A DNA stretch of 7,186 nt from JBNKHH01 sp050290245 (lineage in GTDB: Bacteria; Pseudomonadota; Alphaproteobacteria; Rhodobacterales; Rhodobacteraceae). The DNA lies in NCBI GenBank assembly GCA_050290245.1, contig JBNKHH010000009.1, positions 1-7,186 on the forward strand. Reading direction: 5' to 3'. The translations under genes and the position numbers were made by a program. A model generated the notes under the pieces. That model was not told the DNA's origin and ran no database searches. It was given only the letters and a program-made list of their open reading frames with translations. This document shows, in pieces, positions 1 to 5,238 of this stretch. How positions within the stretch are numbered: position 1 is the first letter of the stretch; each line of letters begins with the position of its first letter.

Positions 1-1
1 G

Positions 2-77
2 TGGTGAGCCGTGCAGGATTCGAACCTGCGACCCACTGATTAAAAGTCAGTTGCTCTACCAACTGAGCTAACGGCCC
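2..77 (-). tRNA. tRNA-Lys (anticodon UUU)
   Basis: The reverse complement folds as a full 76-nt tRNA including an encoded CCA (bases 4-2). The acceptor stem pairs GGGCCGT (77-71) with ACGGCTC (12-6), with one G-U wobble, and the discriminator is A (base 5). The T arm is GCAGG-TTCGAAT-CCTGC (29-13). The anticodon arm is ACTGA-CTTTTAA-TCAGT (51-35), which places UUU at 44-42, flanked by U33 and A37, so it reads AAA/AAG as lysine. The D arm carries the usual AGCTCAGTTGGTAGAGC pattern. Transcription runs leftwards out of the window, so no terminator is visible. The UUU tRNA carries t6A37, the nucleoside modified by the mtaB product encoded further right; that link is from family knowledge. Confidence 0.97.
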
Positions 78-90
78 ACTCGAGGGCCGG

Positions 91-118
91 ACCTAAAGCG
101 GTCATCTGGGGTCGTCAA
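91..118 (-). promoter_or_regulatory. Candidate promoter of the tRNA-Lys gene
   Basis: On the minus strand a good -35 hexamer, TTGACG, lies at 118-113. After a 15-16 bp spacer comes a weak -10-like TTTAGG/TTAGGT at 97-91. Transcription would begin near base 84, a few bases before the mature tRNA 5' end at 77. A strong -35 with a poor -10 is common at stable-RNA promoters of this group, but this one was found by eye only. Confidence 0.4.
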
Positions 119-194
119 GGGCAAATTCCACCATTCGCTTGACCCTGTGCGTCCGGGGGGGCACGGTGGGCGGACCCCAAGGACAGGATCGCAC

Positions 195-764
195 ATGTTC
201 CGGCGCTTTTTAGTTCCCTGCCTGATGTTGTTGGCAGTCGCGGCCTGCGCAACATCGAATGGCATTCTGGTCTCGCCTGAGGCCGAAAATCTGGGCGGCA
301 ACCTGTTTGTCGAGACCTCTTCGGACGGGCAGAATCAGTTCCTGGTACTGGATGGCGAGATTACCGGTGAGACAGCGTTCGTCTTCCAGTCGATGGTCGA
401 ACGGGCCGATGTCGAGGGGCTGGTGATCGCGCAATCTCCTGGCGGGAGCCTGCTAGCGTCGCACCAGATAGGCCGGACGATCAAGGCGGAAGGCATGAAC
501 ACGGTGGTGCTGGCGACCTGCATCTCGGCCTGCGTCGACGTCTTTATCGCGGGCCGGCAACGCGAGATGGCCGATATCGCGGAACTGGGGCTGCATTCGG
601 CGACCGATCGCGACGTTTCCTACGAGATCGACCGCCGCTATTGGCGCGAGATGGGGTTCAGCCGGATCAACGAGATGGCCTACCAGGTGCCTAACGACAA
701 GATCTGGATCGTGACGGCCAAACGGGCCAGCGAGTTGCGCATGGCGACGAATATTCTCTACTAG
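195..764 (+). CDS. Lipoprotein with ClpP-like (crotonase-fold) domain, COG3904-type
   Basis: This encodes a 189-aa protein predicted to be exported and lipid-anchored. The start is set at ATG 195 because it gives a clean lipoprotein signal: basic MFRR, a hydrophobic stretch, then lipobox V15-A-A-C18. An AGGA Shine-Dalgarno lies at 185-188, six bases upstream. The in-frame GTG at 147 would add 16 residues ahead of the signal and spoil it. The mature part resembles the ClpP core: SPGGS at 81-85 matches the oxyanion loop, C-I-S111-A-C matches the nucleophile segment, and a GLH motif with H134 sits 23 residues later, close to the Ser97-His122 spacing of ClpP. The short region to dapF (765-812) contains no clear terminator. 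Proteins of this sort are usually annotated as hypothetical periplasmic proteins, and substrate and proteolytic activity are unknown. The fold is a pattern-based inference; the lipoprotein call is firm. Confidence 0.82.
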   Translation: MFRRFLVPCLMLLAVAACATSNGILVSPEAENLGGNLFVETSSDGQNQFLVLDGEITGETAFVFQSMVERADVEGLVIAQSPGGSLLASHQIGRTIKAEGMNTVVLATCISACVDVFIAGRQREMADIAELGLHSATDRDVSYEIDRRYWREMGFSRINEMAYQVPNDKIWIVTAKRASELRMATNILY

Positions 765-776
765 GCTCGAGACGGC

Positions 777-805
777 TTTTCTAAGGGCATCCGGGCCTAT
801 ATATG
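777..805 (+). promoter_or_regulatory. Weak candidate promoter giving a leaderless dapF mRNA
   Basis: TATATG at 800-805 is a plausible -10. A poor -35 match, TTTTCT, lies 17 bp upstream at 777-782. Initiation would fall at or within a few bases of the dapF ATG at 813. No Shine-Dalgarno precedes that ATG, so a leaderless or nearly leaderless message would fit. The same stretch can form a short GGGCAT/ATGCCC stem (785-790 with 803-808) that could act instead as a weak terminator or attenuator. This is tentative. Confidence 0.25.
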
Positions 806-812
806 CCCCCGC

Positions 813-1637
813 ATGGCACGTTCCGGCATCTCAGGCCTGCCGTTCATGAAAATGCACGGGCTGGGCAACGATTTCGTCGTTCTCGATCACCGCGCAGGCG
901 GGGAGCCGATGACGGCTGCCCTGGCGCAGGCTATCGGGGATCGCCATCGCGGCGTGGGCTTTGACCAGCTTGCGGTGATCGAAACGGACGCCGAGGCGGA
1001 CGCGCGGCTGGTTTTTTACAATGCCGACGGTTCGACCGCCGGGGCATGTGGGAATGCGACGCGATGTGTAGCGCGGCACCTGATGGACGAAAGCGGGCGC
1101 GATACCTTGGTTCTGCGAACCGAGCGGGGGCTTCTGGCCTGCGAGGACGCGGGCGGCGGGCTGACGCGGGTCAACATGGGCGCGCCGCAACTGGACTGGC
1201 GCGAGGTGCCGCTGGCCGAGGAGGTGGACCTCGACCACCTGCCGATGGAGGGCGACCCGGTTGCGACCGGCATGGGCAACCCGCATTGCACGTTTTTTGT
1301 CGAGGACGTGGAGGCGGTGGACCTGGCCGAGGTGGGGGCGCGGATCGAACATCACCCCCTTTATCCCGAGCGGACAAATGTGCAGTTCGCACAGCTCCTG
1401 GGCCCCGATCATCTGCGGGTGCGGGTCTGGGAGCGTGGGGTCGGTCACACGCTGGCCTCGGGGTCGTCGTCCTGCGCGGTGGCCGTGGCGGCAGCGCGCC
1501 GGGGACTGACCGGGCACAGGGTGGCGATCGACCTTGACGGCGGTCGGATCGAGATCGATTGGCGTGAGGACGGCGTCTGGATGACCGGGCCGACTGCCCA
1601 TGTCTTTGACGGCGTGTTCCGGATCGAGGCGGTCTGA
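813..1637 (+). CDS. dapF: Diaminopimelate epimerase DapF (second catalytic Cys replaced by Ser)
   Basis: This cytoplasmic, cofactor-independent epimerase converts LL- to meso-diaminopimelate, which feeds lysine and peptidoglycan synthesis. The 274-aa length is normal for the family. Family motifs are clear: MKMHGLGNDFVV at 12-23, the first catalytic cysteine C79 in GACGN, GNPHC near 155-159, and ERGVGHTLA at 207-215. At the second catalytic position, canonically ACG(S/T)GxCA, this protein has A215-S216-G-S-S-S-C221-A. The general acid/base cysteine (Cys217 in the Haemophilus enzyme) is therefore serine (codon TCG, 1458-1460), while the family's other conserved cysteine, C221, is kept. I believe the same SGSSSC form occurs in related Rhodobacteraceae, which would make it a lineage variant and not a broken gene, but I could not check this. 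ATG 813 is chosen as the start; ATG 846 (MKMHG) is the alternative, and neither has a good ribosome site. The stop codon overlaps the mtaB start, so the two genes are probably co-transcribed. Confidence 0.95.
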   Translation: MARSGISGLPFMKMHGLGNDFVVLDHRAGGEPMTAALAQAIGDRHRGVGFDQLAVIETDAEADARLVFYNADGSTAGACGNATRCVARHLMDESGRDTLVLRTERGLLACEDAGGGLTRVNMGAPQLDWREVPLAEEVDLDHLPMEGDPVATGMGNPHCTFFVEDVEAVDLAEVGARIEHHPLYPERTNVQFAQLLGPDHLRVRVWERGVGHTLASGSSSCAVAVAAARRGLTGHRVAIDLDGGRIEIDWREDGVWMTGPTAHVFDGVFRIEAV

Positions 1638-2899
1638 TGGATCGCAAGGTGCCTGTCTTTGCCACGCTGGGCTGCCGGCTGAACGCATATGAAAGCGAGG
1701 CCATGCGCGAAATGGCCGATGCCGCCGGCCTTTCGGATGCGGTGATCGTGAACACCTGCGCCGTGACGGCCGAGGCGGTGCGCAAAAGCCAGAAGGAAAT
1801 CCGGCGTCTGAGGCGTGAGAATCCGGGCGCGACGGTGATCGTCACGGGCTGTGCTGCGCAGACCGAGACGGAGCGCTTTGCCAGCATGGATGAGGTCGAT
1901 CTGGTGGTTGGCAATGCCGAGAAGATGCAGCCGCAGACCTGGGCACGCGCCGCCATCGGTGAGAGCGAACCTGTACGCGTCGATGACATCATGAGCGTTA
2001 CGGAAACCGCCGGGCACCTGATCGACGGTTTTGGACGGCACCGGGCCTATGTGCAGGTTCAGAACGGCTGCGACCACCGCTGCACTTTCTGCATCATCCC
2101 CTTTGGACGGGGCAATTCGCGCTCGGTTGCGGCGGGTGTCGTGGTGGAGCAGATCAAGAGATTGGTCGATCGCGGATTCAACGAGGTGGTGCTGACCGGC
2201 GTCGACCTGACGAGCTGGGGTGCCGACCTGCCGGGTGCGCCACGTCTTGGTGACCTTGTGCGGAGGGTTCTGAAGCTGGTGCCGGATCTGGCGCGTCTCA
2301 GGATCAGTTCGATCGACTCGATCGAGGCGGACCCTGCTCTGATGGAGGCCATCGCCACCGAACCGCGCCTGATGCCGCATCTGCATCTCTCGCTTCAGGC
2401 GGGCGACGACATGATCCTGAAACGGATGAAACGCCGGCATCTGCGTGATGATGCGATCCGCTTTTGTGAAGAGGCGCGCGCGCTGCGCCCGGACATGGCC
2501 TTCGGGGCCGATATCATAGCAGGCTTTCCAACCGAGACCGAGGCGATGTTCGAAAACTCGCTCAGGCTGGTCGGGGACTGCGGCCTGACCTGGCTGCACG
2601 TCTTTCCCTATTCGCCCCGACAGGGCACACCCGCGGCACGAATGCCTCAGGTGAACGGCGCCGTGATCCGCGACCGGGCCGCGCGGCTTCGTGCGGCGGG
2701 CAACCGGGCCCGCGATGCCTTCCTCGACCGCCAGCAGGGCAGGGTTGTCAACGTTTTGACAGAGGCCGCGCGGATGGGCCGCAGCGAAACCTTTGCCGAG
2801 GTCGTCTTCGAGACCGACCAGCACGAGGGTGCTCTTATCAGCGCGCGGATCGTCGGCCAGGCGGACGGCCAGCTTCTGGGGCAACCTCTCGGGGTCTGA
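1637..2899 (+). CDS. mtaB: tRNA t6A37 C2-methylthiotransferase MtaB
   Basis: This radical-SAM enzyme converts N6-threonylcarbamoyladenosine at position 37 of ANN-decoding tRNAs, such as tRNA-Lys(UUU), to its 2-methylthio form, ms2t6A. The 420-aa protein has the expected domain order. The N-terminal UPF0004 domain carries the auxiliary-cluster cysteines C13 (TLGCRLN), C41 (NTCAV) and C72 (VTGCAA). The radical-SAM domain carries the C145-xxx-C149-xx-C152 motif (CDHRCTFC). A short C-terminal region sits where the RNA-binding TRAM domain is found. LTGVDLTSWG (186-195), LHLSLQAGDD (249-258) and ADIIAGFPTET (291-301) are typical of MtaB rather than the MiaB or RimO branches. ATG 1637 overlaps the dapF stop (TGATG), and a GAGG ribosome site lies at 1626-1629 inside dapF, indicating translational coupling. 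I see no defects. Confidence 0.95.
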   Translation: MDRKVPVFATLGCRLNAYESEAMREMADAAGLSDAVIVNTCAVTAEAVRKSQKEIRRLRRENPGATVIVTGCAAQTETERFASMDEVDLVVGNAEKMQPQTWARAAIGESEPVRVDDIMSVTETAGHLIDGFGRHRAYVQVQNGCDHRCTFCIIPFGRGNSRSVAAGVVVEQIKRLVDRGFNEVVLTGVDLTSWGADLPGAPRLGDLVRRVLKLVPDLARLRISSIDSIEADPALMEAIATEPRLMPHLHLSLQAGDDMILKRMKRRHLRDDAIRFCEEARALRPDMAFGADIIAGFPTETEAMFENSLRLVGDCGLTWLHVFPYSPRQGTPAARMPQVNGAVIRDRAARLRAAGNRARDAFLDRQQGRVVNVLTEAARMGRSETFAEVVFETDQHEGALISARIVGQADGQLLGQPLGV

Positions 2900-2934
2900 C
2901 TCTCTTTCTTTATCTTGCCTGAAATACGCAATTA

Positions 2935-2960
2935 GGGGCCGCCGCGTCAGCGGCGGCCCC
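2935..2960 (+). terminator. GC-rich hairpin closing the dapF-mtaB unit
   Basis: A perfect 11-bp stem, GGGGCCGCCGC (2935-2945) with GCGGCGGCCCC (2950-2960), encloses a 4-base GTCA loop, 36 bases after the mtaB stop. No T-run follows, so it is not a textbook intrinsic terminator. The preceding string CTTGCCTGAAATACGC (2914-2929) resembles a short motif I recall just downstream of many genes in Roseobacter-group genomes, usually followed by a GC-rich stem. Its role could be termination or 3'-end protection of the mRNA; the structure itself is certain. Confidence 0.6.
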
Positions 2961-3082
2961 GTCGCGACCGCGAAAGCGGGCGCAATACGTCAATCTGAGT
3001 TGGGCGCAGGGCTCGTGGCGACCCGATATATTAAAGTGGAATTGGCTTAATAACTTGAAAAATATACGAAAAAATAAAAGAG

Positions 3083-3096
3083 ATATGTATACATAT
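3083..3096. promoter_or_regulatory. Operator-like perfect palindrome upstream of mobA
   Basis: ATATGTATACATAT is a perfect 14-bp inverted repeat lying just upstream of the proposed -35 of mobA. Palindromes of this length and AT content are typical binding sites of dimeric MarR- or GntR-family regulators. The Comamonas mobA gene is controlled by MobR, a MarR-family protein, which makes that family the first guess. No regulator gene is present in this window. The surrounding stretch from about 3024 to 3130 is roughly three quarters A+T by hand count, in sharp contrast to the GC-rich genes on both sides. Confidence 0.5.
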
Positions 3097-3103
3097 TTTT
3101 CGA

Positions 3104-3131
3104 TTGACCCAAAGTGATATGTATAGATACT
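3104..3131 (+). promoter_or_regulatory. Candidate mobA promoter
   Basis: TTGACC at 3104-3109 is a strong -35 match. It is followed 16 bp later by GATACT at 3126-3131 as a modest -10. Initiation would fall near 3138 and leave a leader of about 45 nt ending in a strong ribosome site. The promoter lies between and over the two operator-like boxes: the second box covers the spacer and -10, so a bound regulator would block RNA polymerase. This is inferred by eye. Confidence 0.45.
3117..3130. promoter_or_regulatory. Second, imperfect operator-like box overlapping the mobA -10
   Basis: ATATGTATAGATAC matches the upstream palindrome at 12 of 14 positions. The two box centres are 34 bp apart, slightly more than three helical turns, so dimers on both would lie on nearly the same face of the DNA. 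The left half-site ATATGTATA is identical in both boxes. Its position across the promoter core suggests repression relieved by an aromatic ligand, though this is inference. Confidence 0.45.
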
Positions 3132-3183
3132 AAGGGCGTATCGGAGAGGCGGGCAGCGCGTCCGCGAAAAGGGAGGTGCGACG

Positions 3184-5088
3184 ATGCAGTTTTACAAGGA
3201 TGGTTTTCGCGGCGGAGATCCGGACGTCAACAACGCAGCGCCAAACCGCCGCGACCGGGCCGCCCATGCTCCACTGCCCGAAAAGGTCGACGTCCTGATC
3301 GCAGGCACCGGTCCGGCGGGTCTTTGCCTTGCCGCGCAACTTGCCCAGTTCCCCGAGATCGAGACGATGATCGTCGAGCGCGACCCGCGCAACATCACCA
3401 AGGGCAAGGCCGACGGCATTAACACCCGCACCATGGAGATGTTCCAGGCCTTCGGGTTCGCCGACAAGGTCAAACGCGAAAGCTATTGGGTGAACCAGAC
3501 CTCCTTTTGGATGCCGGACCCGGCGAACCCTGCCCATATCAAGCGCATCGGACGGGTGCAGGACGTGGCCGACGACAGTTCGGAAATGCCGCACATCCTG
3601 ATCAACCAGGCCCGGTTGCACCAGTTGTTCCTGGACGTGATGAAGAATTCGGCCACGCGGCTTGAGCCTGACTACAACTGGTCGGTCAAGGACGTGGTCG
3701 TCGATACCGAGGCTGACGAATACCCAGTCACGGTCACGCTTGAGGATACCGGCGTGGATTGGGGCCAGACCAAGGTGGTGCGTGCCAACTATGTCGTTGG
3801 CTGTGATGGCGCGCGTTCGAACGTGCGCAAGGCCATCGGAGGCGAGTTGCATGGCGATGCTGCGCACCAGGCCTGGGGCGTCATGGACATTTTGGCCAAT
3901 ACCGACTTCCCGGACGTCCGGCAAAAATGCCTAATCACCTCGTCCAAGGAAGGCAATGTGCTGATCCTTCCGCGCGAGGGCGGGTATCTGTTCCGCATGT
4001 ACGTCGAGCTGGACAAGCTGGGCGAGGGAGAGCGCGTGGCCGAACGCAGGTTTACCCAGGACCACATGATCGCGGCCGCGAACCGCATCATCGCGCCCTA
4101 TTCGATCGACGTGAAAGAGGTGGTCTGGTGGTCGATCTATGAAATCGGGCACCGCATGACCGACCGTTTCGACGATGTGCCACCAGGCGAAGCCGCGACC
4201 CGCACGCCGCGGGTCTTTACCGCCGGTGACGCCTGTCACACCCATAGCCCCAAGGCGGGGCAGGGGATGAACGTGTCGATGCAGGATGCTTTCAACCTGG
4301 GCTGGAAGCTGGCGCATGTTCTGACCGGGCGGTCGGACAAGAGCCTGTTGCACACCTATTCCGCCGAACGCTGGGTCGAGGCCAAGCGGTTGGTCGACAC
4401 CGACCACGAGTGGGCGCGCGTTATGTCCGCTCCGCCCGGCGAAAGCGAGCTGGACAGTGCGGACGAGCCTCGTTTCGTCGCCCATTTCAAGAAGAATCTC
4501 GAATTCACCGGCGGTCTGGCCGTGAAATACGATGCGGGCCTGCTAACCGCGGCCAATCCGCACCAGCACCTCGCAACGGGGCAGGAGGTCGGTCGCCGTT
4601 TCCACTCCGCTCCAGTGGTGCGAGTGGCGGATGCCAAGCAGATGCAATTGGGTCATGCCGCCGAAGCAGATGGACGCTGGCGCATCTATGCCTTCGCGGG
4701 ACGGGATCATGGGCCGATGAGGGCATTGGCCGACTGGCTGGCAAACGACGATGCCTCGCCGGTTGTGCGCTATACCCGGCCCGGCGAGGATATTGACGCC
4801 GTCATCGACCTGCGTGCGGTCTTTCAGGAGACATTCGATCAGCTTGACTACGGAAACATGCCATCGCTGTTGAAGCCCGAGACTGGCAGTCTGGGTCTTC
4901 AGGACCACGAAAAAATATTCTGTACCGATCACAAGGGGCTGGGTGACATCTATGACATGCGCGGCATCGACCGGGATCACGGCTGTATGATTGTCGTGCG
5001 CCCGGACCAGTACATCGCGCATATCCTGCGACTGGACGGCCATGGCGATCTGTCTGCGTTCTTCGCGGGTGTCTTCCTGCCCGCTTGA
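3184..5088 (+). CDS. mobA: 3-hydroxybenzoate 4-monooxygenase (MobA-type flavoprotein)
   Basis: This is a class A FAD/NAD(P)H aromatic hydroxylase, predicted to convert 3-hydroxybenzoate to protocatechuate in the cytoplasm. The 634-aa protein lines up almost end to end with Comamonas MobA (639 aa) as I remember it. Motifs in order are the dinucleotide fold GTGPAG (41-46) with E65, the DG motif CDGARSNVR (207-215), the GD motif FTAGDACHTHSPKAGQGMN (345-363), and the C-terminal thioredoxin-like domain from about residue 465. The residues reported to contact substrate in MobA (Asp75, His135, Lys247, Tyr271) correspond to D77, H137, K248 and Y273, and the specificity-tuning Val257 to V259, so 3-hydroxybenzoate is favoured over phenol. 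ATG 3184 has a strong GGAGG site at 3172-3176. The gene stands alone behind its own promoter and operator-like boxes. No protocatechuate-cleavage, transport or regulator gene is in the window. Confidence 0.9.
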   Translation: MQFYKDGFRGGDPDVNNAAPNRRDRAAHAPLPEKVDVLIAGTGPAGLCLAAQLAQFPEIETMIVERDPRNITKGKADGINTRTMEMFQAFGFADKVKRESYWVNQTSFWMPDPANPAHIKRIGRVQDVADDSSEMPHILINQARLHQLFLDVMKNSATRLEPDYNWSVKDVVVDTEADEYPVTVTLEDTGVDWGQTKVVRANYVVGCDGARSNVRKAIGGELHGDAAHQAWGVMDILANTDFPDVRQKCLITSSKEGNVLILPREGGYLFRMYVELDKLGEGERVAERRFTQDHMIAAANRIIAPYSIDVKEVVWWSIYEIGHRMTDRFDDVPPGEAATRTPRVFTAGDACHTHSPKAGQGMNVSMQDAFNLGWKLAHVLTGRSDKSLLHTYSAERWVEAKRLVDTDHEWARVMSAPPGESELDSADEPRFVAHFKKNLEFTGGLAVKYDAGLLTAANPHQHLATGQEVGRRFHSAPVVRVADAKQMQLGHAAEADGRWRIYAFAGRDHGPMRALADWLANDDASPVVRYTRPGEDIDAVIDLRAVFQETFDQLDYGNMPSLLKPETGSLGLQDHEKIFCTDHKGLGDIYDMRGIDRDHGCMIVVRPDQYIAHILRLDGHGDLSAFFAGVFLPA

Positions 5089-5183
5089 GAGGGCATTGGG
5101 ACGTAGGATTGCGCCACCCATTCCGGACCGGGCGTCGTTCTGGCGTGAGATTGCCGCTCCGCAGGCCGAGGTGTCGTAAGTCC

Positions 5184-5219
5184 AGGAAAGCCCCCTGCAT
5201 CGCTGCCGGGGGCTTTCCT
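5184..5219. terminator. Hairpin terminator between convergent mobA and amaB
   Basis: A perfect 12-bp stem, AGGAAAGCCCCC (5184-5195) with GGGGGCTTTCCT (5208-5219), surrounds a 12-base loop. It lies about 95 bases after the mobA stop and 20 bases after the oppositely oriented ALDH stop. On the plus strand the stem ends in T-rich TTTCCTTT and a T6 run follows at 5231-5236. Minus-strand transcripts meet no T-run. It most likely ends mobA transcription and may work in both directions. Confidence 0.75.
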
Positions 5220-5238
5220 TTCGTCAGTGCTTTTTTGC

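Noticed and set aside
2..77. tRNA-Lys as attachment site of an integrated element
   Set aside because: No repeat of the tRNA 3' end and no integrase is visible in the window. The tRNA 3' end faces out of the left edge, so any element would lie outside.
139..167. TTGACC at 139-144 as -35 for the lipoprotein gene
   Set aside because: The position 16-18 bp downstream is GC-rich and has no -10-like hexamer.
147..194. Upstream GTG start for the lipoprotein gene
   Set aside because: The added residues would precede the basic and hydrophobic signal sequence, and ATG 195 has a better placed ribosome site.
1445..2884. Long open frame (479 codons) on the minus strand opposite mtaB and the end of dapF
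   Set aside because: Its existence follows from the GC-rich codon use of the plus-strand genes. The translation has no recognisable motifs, while the plus strand encodes clear DapF and MtaB.
4991..5179. Possible short gene or gene remnant ending in TAA just after mobA (its last residues read FWREIAAPQAEVS)
   Set aside because: It starts inside mobA in another frame, has no ribosome site and no match I recognise. The last 30 codons look protein-like but are too short to support a pseudogene call.
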